Positions 6,290 to 13,159 of a stretch of 15,870 nucleotides of DNA are shown here, piece after piece. Numbering within the stretch: position 1 is the stretch's first letter; every line of letters begins with the position of its first letter. The stretch comes from Acidobacteriaceae bacterium (GTDB lineage Bacteria; Acidobacteriota; Terriglobia; Terriglobales; Acidobacteriaceae), in the NCBI GenBank assembly GCA_003140785.1, contig PLKY01000255.1, positions 34,575 through 50,444 on the forward strand, written 5' to 3'. Both the position numbers and the translations under genes were made by a program. The notes below the pieces were generated by a model. The model saw only the letters and a list, made by a program, of their open reading frames with translations. It was not told the DNA's origin and ran no database searches.

Positions 6290-8980
6290 TTACTCAGCCC
6301 TTAGAGCTTCCACCGGATCGACAGATGCAGCGCGCCGTGCAGGCAGATAACTCGCCAGCGCGGCAGAGGCAACAAGCACCAATGGAATTGCGATATAGGT
6401 GAACGGATCAAGCGGGCTGATGCCGAAGAGCAGGGACTTCATCAACTGCATCAGCCCCGCTGCGGCGCAGACGCCGATCACCACGCCAATGCCCGTTAAC
6501 ACCAGCGCGGAACGGACAAACATCCACTTGAGTCCGCTTTTTTGCGCGCCCAGCGCGAGGCGGATGCCGATTTCGCGCGTGCGCTGCGAAACAGCGTAGG
6601 AGATGACACCGTAGATTCCGATGATCCCGAGCAAAAGCGCCATCGATCCGGCAATGGCGAGCATGACCAGCGTGAAGGAAGTGCGCGCCATCGATTTCGA
6701 GTAAATCTCCTGCATCGTGCGCACCGAAGCGAGCGGCAGGCTCGCATTGACAGACCCGACAGCCTGCTGGAGTTCGGCGAGGAAGCTCTCGGTGCCGGCG
6801 CGGCTGGTGCGGATAGCCATGGTGACCGAGCGCGGCGCGTGAATGGTGTTCTTCATGTAAGGATTGGCAATCATCGCCGGCCAGTAGACGATGGCCGGCG
6901 GATCCGCGGAGACGCCGTTGTGGTGCACATCCTGCACCACGCCGACGATCTCCTGCCATGGCATGCCGGTAAACTGCCTGCCGCGTTTGCCGATGGCCGC
7001 CGCCGGCGAGCCCCATAGAGAGCGCGCGAAACCCTCCGAGAGGATGATGCCTGGACGCAGGCCGTAGACATCGGTCCAGGTAAAGTCGCGGCCGGCAACG
7101 ATGCGCGTGCCCATGGTGTGAAAGTAATTCGGCGAGACGTAGTTGAACAGGCGTAGCGGCGGATGATCGTGGTTGTCGCTCTTGTCCTCGAAGCGAATCT
7201 CGTCCCACATGGGGTCGATGCCCTCCATCGGAACGGCTTCGGTGAAGCCGACCGACGTGACGCCGGGAATCGCGCCAAGCTTGTCGGCGATGGCGTTTTG
7301 CAGATGCGTGACGGCGACCTGATCGCTGACGAGCGAATCGGGGACGGAGATGCGCAGGGTCTGCAGATGCGGCGCATCGGAGAACCCGGGATCGACGTTG
7401 CGCAGGCGCCAGAAGGTGCGAATCATGAGCACCGCGCTGACCAGCAGTACGAGCGCCATCGCGACCTGGGCGACGACAAGAGTTTTGCGGGCTCGCTGAC
7501 GGTCGCGGCCTGCGCTGGCGGTGCGCGCCGCTCCGCTGAAGACGTTGCGGACACGGGCGCCCGCATATTTAAGCGCGGGAATGGCGCCGAAGAAAAGTCC
7601 GGAGAAGACCGACAGCAGCAAGGTAAAGATCAGGGACCGCGCATCGAGAGAGATTTCGGTGAGGCGCGGCAGGTCGGCGGGACCGATGGCTACGAGGAGA
7701 CGCAGACCCTCATGAGCGACGACGATGGCGAAGAGGCCGCCGATGAGTCCGAGCGCGAGGCTCTCCACAAGAAGCTCACGGACGATGCGCGCGCGGCCTG
7801 CCCCGAGCGCAGCACGAATGGCAAGCTCCTGCTGGCGGGATTCCGCGCGGACAAGAAGCAGATTCGCCACGTTGGTGCAGGCGATGAGCATCACCACGCC
7901 GATGGTGCCCATGACAACCCAGAGCAGCTTGCTCACGTCGCCGACGACCTCCTGCTTGAGCGGGCGAAACGCCGGCGCGATCCGCCAAACTTTGTACCAA
8001 TGCGGATTGGTGCCAGGGCCATTGGTCCAGGAATCCATCCAAACCGGGATGAGGCGGGCGACATCGGCATCAGACCGTGCGATGGTCACACCGGGTTTGA
8101 GGCGGCCGATGCCTTGATACGCGAAGCCGGCAAGCGGCTCGTTGTGGGGATCTAGTCCCATCGGCGTGAGAATGTCGAACTCCTGATCGACAAGGCGGTA
8201 GCCACGCGGCATCACGCCGATGATGGTGCGCTGCCGCGAATCGACCATGAGGCTGCGGCCAATCACGGAGCGGTCTCCGCCAAACCGGCGCTCCCAGTAG
8301 CCGTAACTGAGCATGATGTTGTTTGCATTTTTGGGATCGTAATCGGCAGCCGAGAGCCAGCGGCCAATCAGCGGCGGGACGCCGAGCGTCTCAAGCACGC
8401 CATCGGTCATGTTGACGGCATGGACTTCTTCGGGCTGCGCAAACCCAGTCACGTTCGAGGTCCCGGGTCTCCACACGCCGAGCGATTGAAAAGTGCGGTT
8501 GTGCTCGGAGAAGGTGAAGTACATCGAACCGGAAAGGCGTAGTCCGCTCTCGAAGCTCGCCAGGCCTTCAGCGCCAGGGGCATCAAGGTTGAGAGAGACG
8601 AGCCGATCAGGCTCGGGATAGGGCAGCGGCTTGAGGATGACGCTGTTGAGCACGCTGAACACCGCCGTGTTGGCGCCGATCCCGATAGCCAGCGTGAGCA
8701 AGACCGTGACCGTGAAGCCCGGCGATTTACGCAGCCGGCGGAGGACAAACTTCAGATCGGCAAGGATCGACTCGAGCGCGGGCCACTGCCATGCTTCGCG
8801 GCTCTTCTGCTCGACAAGGGCGACATTGCCGAACTCCCGTCGCGCGCTCTGTTCAGCCTGAGCGCGCGGCATGCCTTCTGCGATTAGCTCTTCGGTTCGC
8901 TCGGCAATGTGTTCCTGAATAGACACGGAGAGGTCGTCGTCGCGCTGACGGCGGCGAAAAAGTTGTGTGATCGAATTCAT
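6290..8980 (-). CDS. ADOP-family ABC transporter permease (MacB/FtsX-like), second in operon
   Basis: This 896-residue membrane protein has the ADOP layout. A cytoplasmic N-terminal helical module (DLSVSIQEHIAERTEELIAEGMPRAQAEQSARREFGN, about 16-52) is followed by a first MacB-type half, with helix 1 near 89-117, a large periplasmic domain (about 120-345), and three helices near 352-377, 406-425 and 449-470. The second half has a helix near 499-522, another periplasmic domain, and three C-terminal helices. Each half has the cytoplasmic coupling motif, ELAIRAALGAGR (385-396) and REIGIRLALGAQ near the end. No ATPase is encoded nearby, as is usual for these 'orphan' permeases. Homologues act in mechanotransmission-type efflux or envelope processes; cargo unknown. 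GGAG lies eight bases before ATG 8980. Confidence 0.92.
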   Translation of the reverse strand: MNSITQLFRRRQRDDDLSVSIQEHIAERTEELIAEGMPRAQAEQSARREFGNVALVEQKSREAWQWPALESILADLKFVLRRLRKSPGFTVTVLLTLAIGIGANTAVFSVLNSVILKPLPYPEPDRLVSLNLDAPGAEGLASFESGLRLSGSMYFTFSEHNRTFQSLGVWRPGTSNVTGFAQPEEVHAVNMTDGVLETLGVPPLIGRWLSAADYDPKNANNIMLSYGYWERRFGGDRSVIGRSLMVDSRQRTIIGVMPRGYRLVDQEFDILTPMGLDPHNEPLAGFAYQGIGRLKPGVTIARSDADVARLIPVWMDSWTNGPGTNPHWYKVWRIAPAFRPLKQEVVGDVSKLLWVVMGTIGVVMLIACTNVANLLLVRAESRQQELAIRAALGAGRARIVRELLVESLALGLIGGLFAIVVAHEGLRLLVAIGPADLPRLTEISLDARSLIFTLLLSVFSGLFFGAIPALKYAGARVRNVFSGAARTASAGRDRQRARKTLVVAQVAMALVLLVSAVLMIRTFWRLRNVDPGFSDAPHLQTLRISVPDSLVSDQVAVTHLQNAIADKLGAIPGVTSVGFTEAVPMEGIDPMWDEIRFEDKSDNHDHPPLRLFNYVSPNYFHTMGTRIVAGRDFTWTDVYGLRPGIILSEGFARSLWGSPAAAIGKRGRQFTGMPWQEIVGVVQDVHHNGVSADPPAIVYWPAMIANPYMKNTIHAPRSVTMAIRTSRAGTESFLAELQQAVGSVNASLPLASVRTMQEIYSKSMARTSFTLVMLAIAGSMALLLGIIGIYGVISYAVSQRTREIGIRLALGAQKSGLKWMFVRSALVLTGIGVVIGVCAAAGLMQLMKSLLFGISPLDPFTYIAIPLVLVASAALASYLPARRAASVDPVEALRAE

Positions 8981-9039
8981 CGAAGTGCTCCGGAACCAGA
9001 GAATGTTGACTTACGAAAATCGCACCAAATCAAACCTAC

Positions 9040-11685
9040 CTACTCGTTGCGCAAGGCTGTGGTCGGGTCAACGTGCATGGCGCGCCGCGCTGGACCAAAC
9101 GTCGCGCAAAATGCCACGATCAGCATGACCGAGAGTACGACTGGGTAAACTTCAGGCCCGCCAACGACCAGGCCATGAAAGATTGACTCGAAGAGCTTGG
9201 GCAGCGGCAGCGCCATCAGCAGTCCGATCGCCGAACCGATAGCTGCGACCTTGAAGCCGTCCCGCAAAATCATGCGCGAAATGTCCGAGGCTTTCGCCCC
9301 CAGAGCCAGCCGGATGCCGATCTCATGCGTTCGCTGGCCCACGGAATACGCAATGAGCCCGTAGATGCCGATGGCGGAAAGAATGAGAGCCAGAATCGCA
9401 AACGTCCCCAGAAGCTTCGTGAAGAGAGGATCTCCGTTTTTCTGAGACTCGATCACGTCGTCCATGCTCATCACCCGCAGCAGCGGAAGCTCACGGTCAA
9501 GTTGTGCGATCGCCTGGCGCAGAGACGATGCGAGACTCTTCGGCTCGACAGTCGACCGCAGCATCAGAGCGAACGATGCAACCGGCCGCTGGAGATAGGC
9601 CTCAAAAACCTCCGGATCGACGCGCGCATCCTCGGAATAGCTCTTCACGTCGCTCACCACGCCAACGATTTCGCTCCACGCCGGCGAAGCCCCCGCAACG
9701 TCAAGCTGGATCTGCTTCCCAACTGGATCACGATCCTGAAAATATTTGTGGACAAACTCCTGGTTCACCAACACCACGTGCGGCGCAGTTGCATCATCCC
9801 GGCCTGTGAACAAACGGCCCCGCAGCAGCGGAACCCCGGCAACCTCGAAGTACTCCGGCGTCACCACCACATCGGCGACCGTGTGCTGATCGTTCGAATG
9901 CGCCTCCGTTTGCCCTTTGATGTGAAAGGTTACGCTGTTCAACCCAGAGGCCGGCAGATCGGAGGCAACTGCCACTTTCTCAACTCCGGGAATCTGCCGC
10001 GCTCGCTCGATCAGCCCGCGAACAAACTGAATCTGCTTCGAAGAATCAGCGTAGCGCGCCTTGTCCAGAACCAGGCCGGCAGTCAAAAGATGATCGTGAT
10101 TGAAACCAAGCTTTTGATGTTCGATGAGAGAAACTCCCCGGATCAGCAGGCAACTGCCGATCAGAAGAAACAGCGCGAGAGCAATCTCCCCGCCGACCAG
10201 AAAGACACGCATCCGATTGTGCGCCCGGCCCGAGCTGGCTCCGCGTCCCTCGCTCTTCAGGTCGGTATTGATCTCCGTGCGAGAAGCCTTCAGCGCAGGA
10301 GCCACGCTCGAGAGAACAGCCGAAACCAGCGAGACCACCGCAGCAAAGATTAGGACATTGGTGTCGAGGCTTATCTTCACATCGGCGATCGCGTCATTAA
10401 AGCTCAGGCCGGCGCTAATCACGCGAATCCCGAAATAGGTCAGAAACAGCCCCACGCCGCCACCCAGCAGCGCAATCACCACGCCCTCCGTCAATAGTTG
10501 CCGCACCACGCGCACCCGTGTAGCCCCCAGCGACATGCGAATCGCCAACTCCTTCTGGCGGCCAACCGCGCGCGTCAGCAGCAGTCCCGCAACGTTCGCG
10601 CAGGCAATAAAGAGAACAAATCCAACCACGGTCATGATCACTGCCAGAGCCGTACCAATGCCGAAGTTGTAAATCAGAAAGTCAGGCAATGTCCGCACAG
10701 CCGCACCCCAGCGCCCTTCGATTGCCGGATAATCCTGCTGAGCCTGTTGCCCGAGCATGCGCATCTGCACGCGTGCCTGTTCAAGTTTGATGCCCGGAGC
10801 CAGCCGCGCAAACAGATAGAGCGAACGATTCTTCCTTGCATCGGCGGTGGCGTCGCTCGCGGTCAATGTCAACGGCGTCCAAAGCTGCGGTGTGAATCCG
10901 AGCAGCCGAAAATCCGCAGGCATTACGCCGGCTACCACATAGTCTTCGCGATTCAGGCGCACCACCCGCCCCACCACCGAAGCATCCGAACCGAAGCGCC
11001 GCTCCCACAAACCGTGACTCAAAACCAGAACATGATCGCGCCCCGGCTGATCTTCTCCGGCGACAAAGGCGCGCCCGAGTGCCGGAGAAACGCCAAATAC
11101 CGGAAAATAGTTCGTCGAGACCGCTGCATACGAGAGCGCTTCCGCTTGTAGCCCCTTCCCCGCCAGACTGCCGGTGCGATACTCATCCGCTGCAGCCATC
11201 GCGGAGAAGACGCGCGTGTCCTTGCTCCAGGCAAGATAGTTTGGCGCAGAGGCCGGGTTGGCATCCGGCTGAAATTGCGAGTCGGGATTGACCGACGAGA
11301 CCACAACCATGCTCTGCGGATCGCGCCCCGGCAGATGCGGCAGCAGGAATGCACTCACCATGCTGAACATGGTCGCGTTCACGGCAATTCCGAGCGCCAG
11401 CGTCACCACCGCCGTGATGGTAAAGCCGGGCGACTTGATCAGTTGCCGCAGCGCGAATCGAATATCGGCGAAGACGCTTTCGGCCGTTGGCCACTGCCAC
11501 ACTTCGCGGCTGCGCTGCTCCACCAGGCCCACGTTGCCGAATGCCCGCCGTGCCGTCTGCTCGGCTTCGGCGCGCGGCATGCCCTCACCTACCAATTCGT
11601 CGGCGCGCTCCGCAATGTGCTCGCGGATCGAGACAGTCAGGTCGTCATAGCGGCGACGGCGAAAGAGCTTGCTCAAAAAGATCAT
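9040..11685 (-). CDS. ADOP-family ABC transporter permease (MacB/FtsX-like), first in operon
   Basis: This 881-residue paralogue of the next gene has the same duplicated MacB/FtsX architecture. It has an ADOP N-terminal module (DLTVSIREHIAERADELVGEGMPRAEAEQTARRAFGN), then SPGFTITAVVTLALGIAVNATMFSMVSA as the first helix, a periplasmic MacB_PCD domain, helices around VIMTVVGFVLFIACANVAGLLLT, the coupling motif ELAIRMSLGATRV, a second periplasmic domain, and the C-terminal block LALILSAIGIYGLIAYSVGQRTHEIGIRLALGA plus two more helices. The frame is open to 11787, but ATG 11685 is chosen because AGGAGA lies seven bases before it and it gives the conserved MIFLSKLFRRRR start. It begins ten bases after padR ends and stops 59 bases before the second permease starts, so all three are one operon. 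Confidence 0.92.
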   Translation of the reverse strand: MIFLSKLFRRRRYDDLTVSIREHIAERADELVGEGMPRAEAEQTARRAFGNVGLVEQRSREVWQWPTAESVFADIRFALRQLIKSPGFTITAVVTLALGIAVNATMFSMVSAFLLPHLPGRDPQSMVVVSSVNPDSQFQPDANPASAPNYLAWSKDTRVFSAMAAADEYRTGSLAGKGLQAEALSYAAVSTNYFPVFGVSPALGRAFVAGEDQPGRDHVLVLSHGLWERRFGSDASVVGRVVRLNREDYVVAGVMPADFRLLGFTPQLWTPLTLTASDATADARKNRSLYLFARLAPGIKLEQARVQMRMLGQQAQQDYPAIEGRWGAAVRTLPDFLIYNFGIGTALAVIMTVVGFVLFIACANVAGLLLTRAVGRQKELAIRMSLGATRVRVVRQLLTEGVVIALLGGGVGLFLTYFGIRVISAGLSFNDAIADVKISLDTNVLIFAAVVSLVSAVLSSVAPALKASRTEINTDLKSEGRGASSGRAHNRMRVFLVGGEIALALFLLIGSCLLIRGVSLIEHQKLGFNHDHLLTAGLVLDKARYADSSKQIQFVRGLIERARQIPGVEKVAVASDLPASGLNSVTFHIKGQTEAHSNDQHTVADVVVTPEYFEVAGVPLLRGRLFTGRDDATAPHVVLVNQEFVHKYFQDRDPVGKQIQLDVAGASPAWSEIVGVVSDVKSYSEDARVDPEVFEAYLQRPVASFALMLRSTVEPKSLASSLRQAIAQLDRELPLLRVMSMDDVIESQKNGDPLFTKLLGTFAILALILSAIGIYGLIAYSVGQRTHEIGIRLALGAKASDISRMILRDGFKVAAIGSAIGLLMALPLPKLFESIFHGLVVGGPEVYPVVLSVMLIVAFCATFGPARRAMHVDPTTALRNE

Positions 11686-11695
11686 GGTCGTTCTC

Positions 11696-12040
11696 CTACG
11701 TCTTGGCAACGGCGAGCACGCGCGTAATACCGGCAAACATCTTTTCGAAACTCGACACTTCCTGCTCCAGGTGGCGCAGCCCAGCATCGGTCACGCGATA
11801 AATGCGCGTCGGCCGCCCCTTCGCGGAGGTTCCGGCTTCGGACTCGAGCAGCCGTTCGCGCAGCAGCCGCTGCAGCGCCGGATACAGCGAGCCTTCCTCC
11901 ACCTGCAGCAGGTCACCGGAGACTTGCTGGATGTGCTTCACCAGCGCGTACCCATGCATCGGGCGCAGGCGAAGCGATTGCAGAATCATCAGTTCAAGCG
12001 CGCCAGGGAAAAGGTCGCGGCGATCGGAATCTTTAGCCAT
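11696..12040 (-). CDS. PadR-family transcriptional regulator
   Basis: This 114-residue cytoplasmic DNA-binding protein has the winged helix-turn-helix of PadR: LELMILQSLRLRPMHGYALVKHIQQVSG (15-42), QVEEGSLYPALQRLLRERLLESE with the recognition helix (46-68), the wing KGRPTRIYRVTDAGLRHLEQE, and a short C-terminal dimerisation helix. The YALVKHI...EEGSLYPAL...Y.LT-like pattern is diagnostic. It is the first gene of the padR-ADOP-ADOP operon; PadR genes paired with ADOP permeases are a recurring acidobacterial arrangement. A 23-base imperfect palindrome lies 21 bases before its start and overlaps the likely promoter, so autorepression is expected. The inducer cannot be read. Confidence 0.92.
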   Translation of the reverse strand: MAKDSDRRDLFPGALELMILQSLRLRPMHGYALVKHIQQVSGDLLQVEEGSLYPALQRLLRERLLESEAGTSAKGRPTRIYRVTDAGLRHLEQEVSSFEKMFAGITRVLAVAKT

Positions 12041-12060
12041 AGTCCGAGTCTAGGCGCAGC

Positions 12061-12083
12061 ATACCTATTTTGGAAATAGCTAT
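12061..12083 (-). promoter_or_regulatory. Likely PadR operator overlapping the padR promoter
   Basis: ATACCTATTT (12061-12070) and AAATAGCTAT (12074-12083) form an inverted repeat with nine of ten arm positions complementary around TGG. It lies 21-43 bases upstream of the padR ATG. On the minus strand TAGGTA within it can serve as a -10 box, with GTGACG seventeen bases further upstream as a weak -35. A palindrome covering the promoter of a PadR gene is the usual autoregulatory layout. The palindrome is seen; the binding is inferred. Confidence 0.5.
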
Positions 12084-12151
12084 TCGTCACAAAGATTGGC
12101 GCGAAGCGGAGGTTTCACTCAATCTGGGGGTTTCATTCGATCCGGAGGGAG

Positions 12152-12218
12152 GCGGGGGTTTCAACCCCCGCATTAAGCCAACAGAATCAAGGCCGGCTTT
12201 AGCCGCGGAGGGACGGCC
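12152..12218 (+). repeat. Two-hairpin dispersed repeat, copy 2 (REP-like)
   Basis: Hairpin A is a perfect 9-bp stem, GCGGGGGTT (12152-12160) and AACCCCCGC (12163-12171), around TC. Hairpin B has stem GGCCG (12191-12195) and CGGCC (12214-12218) around GCTTTAGCCGCGGAGGGA. Stem lengths, the TC loop, the AGAAT-AAGGC junction and the 18-base loop match copy 1, while both stems differ in sequence by paired changes. Just upstream (12109-12137) the phrase GGTTTCA is repeated in an imperfect roughly 20-base period. This is part of the 12041-12659 region, which has no convincing gene. Confidence 0.75.
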
Positions 12219-12308
12219 AACGCATTTGCCGCCGAAATCCCGCCCGGAACGAAGATCGATAGGCGTTCTGGGGAATTCGGCGACCCAACCGCGAAATGAC
12301 AATTGGCT

Positions 12309-12342
12309 GACAACCGGCGTCGCGCGGCGGCCTAAGGTTGTC
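12309..12342. repeat. Inverted repeat in the gene-free region
   Basis: GACAACC (12309-12315) and GGTTGTC (12336-12342) form a 7-bp stem around a GC-rich 20-base loop containing CGTCGCGCGGCGG. It may be part of another palindromic intergenic repeat, or the first stem of the structured stretch that follows. Short, so low weight. Confidence 0.35.
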
Positions 12343-12350
12343 GCATAAGT

Positions 12351-12468
12351 TGGTGAGCCGAGAGCAGCATCCCGTACTCACCACCTTCTTCCTTCCGCAT
12401 TTTCGACCACTTTTCGGGCATCCGCTTCTCTTGGGCCAGCGGAACCGCCCGCAAGTGGTCGCTTTTTT
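12351..12468 (+). ncRNA. Candidate structured RNA ending in an intrinsic-terminator-like hairpin
   Basis: A first stem pairs TGGTGAG (12351-12357) with CTCACCA (12377-12383). A second, deeply nested hairpin spans 12404-12461 with three stacked stems: CGACCACTT (12404-12412) with AAGTGGTCG (12453-12461), CGGGC (12415-12419) with GCCCG (12447-12451), and TCCGCT (12421-12426) with AGCGGA (12438-12443). It is followed at once by six T (12463-12468). On the plus strand that is a terminator signature, yet no plus-strand gene lies upstream: padR and the permeases run the other way. A short non-coding transcript is one explanation; a palindromic repeat with a chance T-run is the other. Confidence 0.4.
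12404..12468 (+). terminator. Intrinsic-terminator-like nested hairpin plus T6
   Basis: This is the terminator part of the preceding candidate. The 9-bp outer stem closes directly onto GC and then TTTTTT. The same stretch read on the minus strand has no T-run after the hairpin, so only the plus orientation qualifies. Loop bases TCTCTTGGGCC are unpaired. Confidence 0.45.
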
Positions 12469-12488
12469 GGGACTGGCCGGGACTGGCC
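12469..12488. repeat. Tandem decamer, two copies
   Basis: GGGACTGGCC occurs twice in direct succession immediately after the T-run of the hairpin. Probably a small slippage duplication. Confidence 0.5.
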
Positions 12489-12555
12489 GTCCAGGCAAAC
12501 ATGGAGGCCAAAGGGGACCCTCCCGTCTCCTCCGCCGCCCACCCTCCTACGCGGC

Positions 12556-12636
12556 GTCATCCTGAGGATCCGCGTGTCTGGGGCCCCGATCGCACAGAGT
12601 GCGATTGGGGTAAGCGGACCGAAGGATCTGCTTTTC
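12556..12636. repeat. Hairpin-bearing intergenic repeat bounded by GTCATCCTGAGG and GAAGGATCTGC
   Basis: The ends resemble the GTCATCCTGAG...GAAGGATCTGC element that I recall as widespread between genes of many environmental bacteria. Here the centre holds a strong hairpin: CCCCGATCGCAC (12584-12595) and GTGCGATTGGGG (12599-12610), twelve pairs including one G-T, with an AGA loop. TCCGC (12569-12573) and GCGGA (12614-12618) can extend it. It lies downstream of hicB but has no T-run on that strand. The family identity is from memory. Confidence 0.5.
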
Positions 12637-12659
12637 GAAAGCTCAAATCTGGGAAGAAT

Positions 12660-12875
12660 TCAGGCGAGGACGGCGATTTGCTTTACCTGAGTCTGTGGTT
12701 CGGGCACTGGTAGGCCGTCCTCGCGGAGCCCTTCAAGGTGAAACTCAATTCCCTCGCGGATCAGTTTTTCTGTTTCTTCAATGGTGGCGGCAGCCACGCC
12801 GAGTCCCCGTAAGTCCGGTGCATAGGCGCTCCAACCCGTTGAGGTCTTTTCGAAAACAACCGCATATCGAGTCAT
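12660..12875 (-). CDS. HicB-family (UPF0150) antitoxin-like protein, apparently orphan
   Basis: This 71-residue protein is a single HicB-like ferredoxin-type domain: RYAVVFEKTSTGWSAYAPDLRGLGVAAATIEETEKLIREGIEFHLEGLREDGLPVPEP. In HicAB modules such a protein binds and neutralises the HicA mRNA interferase and often represses its own operon. There is no helix-turn-helix or ribbon-helix-helix tail, and no HicA-sized frame with its short dsRBD-like fold is visible on either side, so it is either solitary, as many of these are, or a remnant. The usual GC in PDLPGC is replaced by GL. AGGA lies just before ATG 12875. Confidence 0.82.
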   Translation of the reverse strand: MTRYAVVFEKTSTGWSAYAPDLRGLGVAAATIEETEKLIREGIEFHLEGLREDGLPVPEPQTQVKQIAVLA

Positions 12876-12891
12876 TTCAGTCCTGACAACC

Positions 12892-13008
12892 TCAAGATGC
12901 AGTCATCTTTTCGATCTCCGGGGAATGGCCATCTCTACAATCGAAACATATGACAGGTTTCAGGTGTCCCAGCTCTTGCGCGTACCATGCAAATTCAAGC
13001 AATGACAT
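12892..13008 (-). CDS. Possible 38-residue small protein upstream of hicB
   Basis: An ATG frame at 13008 encodes MSLLEFAWYAQELGHLKPV followed by ICFDCRDGHSPEIEKMTAS and stops 16 bases before the hicB start, in the same direction. It holds one CxxC pair. A stop codon lies two codons before the ATG and there is no clear ribosome binding site, so it may be chance. It is not HicA. Listed because it would be the only partner candidate for the orphan antitoxin. Confidence 0.18.
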   Translation of the reverse strand: MSLLEFAWYAQELGHLKPVICFDCRDGHSPEIEKMTAS

Positions 13009-13036
13009 GTTCTAATCGTGGTCAGACATCTCTGGA

Positions 13037-13087
13037 TAGACCCTGCGAGACTTTTCGATTGACTGAAGTAGAGGGTCTACGTATGCC
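13037..13087 (+). promoter_or_regulatory. Promoter with operator-like inverted repeats for the ATPase-TOPRIM gene
   Basis: TTGACT (13059-13064) and TATGCC (13082-13087) are 17 bases apart, a plausible sigma-70 promoter with transcription starting near 13094, about 20 bases before ATG 13115. The spacer contains the palindrome GTAGA-GGG-TCTAC (13068-13080). Its AGGGTCTA arm (13072-13079) also pairs with TAGACCCT at 13037-13044, upstream of the -35. Two related half-sites around a promoter suggest a repressor. No regulator gene is adjacent. The rest of 12876-13114 shows nothing else clear. Confidence 0.5.
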
Positions 13088-13114
13088 AGCTGCTTGAGAT
13101 AACGAGGACTTCAC

Positions 13115-13150
13115 ATGCCGGAACAAAAATGCCTCGTTCCACGCGTCTAA
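13115..13150 (+). other. In-frame start segment of the ATPase gene, closed by TAA at codon 12 (nonsense mutation or leader peptide)
   Basis: ATG 13115 has GAGGA (13104-13108) six bases upstream and lies about 20 bases after the predicted transcription start. It encodes MPEQKCLVPRV and then TAA (13148-13150). The frame is exactly that of the downstream ATPase and continues GDRLSLELRSGETTIIVG. An ABC-type ATPase needs roughly this much sequence before its Walker A strand, so the piece looks like the natural N-terminus, interrupted. The alternative is a short leader whose termination lets ribosomes restart at TTG 13160, 9 bases later, with a weak AAGG before it. Confidence 0.6.
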
Positions 13151-13159
13151 GGCGACCGC

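Noticed and set aside
7163..8155. 330-codon open frame on the plus strand, antisense to the second permease
   Set aside because: No recognisable domain, composition typical of an antisense frame, and the opposite strand encodes a complete ADOP permease.
12584..12610. Hairpin as the terminator of hicB
   Set aside because: On the minus strand no T-run follows the hairpin, and it sits inside what looks like a dispersed repeat.
12041..12659. CRISPR array or tRNA in the gene-free region
   Set aside because: The repeats are palindromic, differ from each other and are not evenly spaced; no cloverleaf with an acceptor stem and T-arm could be found.
12876..13114. A HicA toxin upstream of hicB
   Set aside because: The only frames are 38 codons or less and none shows the HicA fold pattern or its conserved Gly-Ser-His segment.
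3832..13150. Stop-codon reassignment (TAG or TAA read as sense) to explain the two in-frame stops
   Set aside because: Normal genes here end in the same codons: aminotransferase, DinB-like, hypB and padR in TAG, DUF1801 and the second permease in TAA. Reassignment would run these genes into their neighbours.
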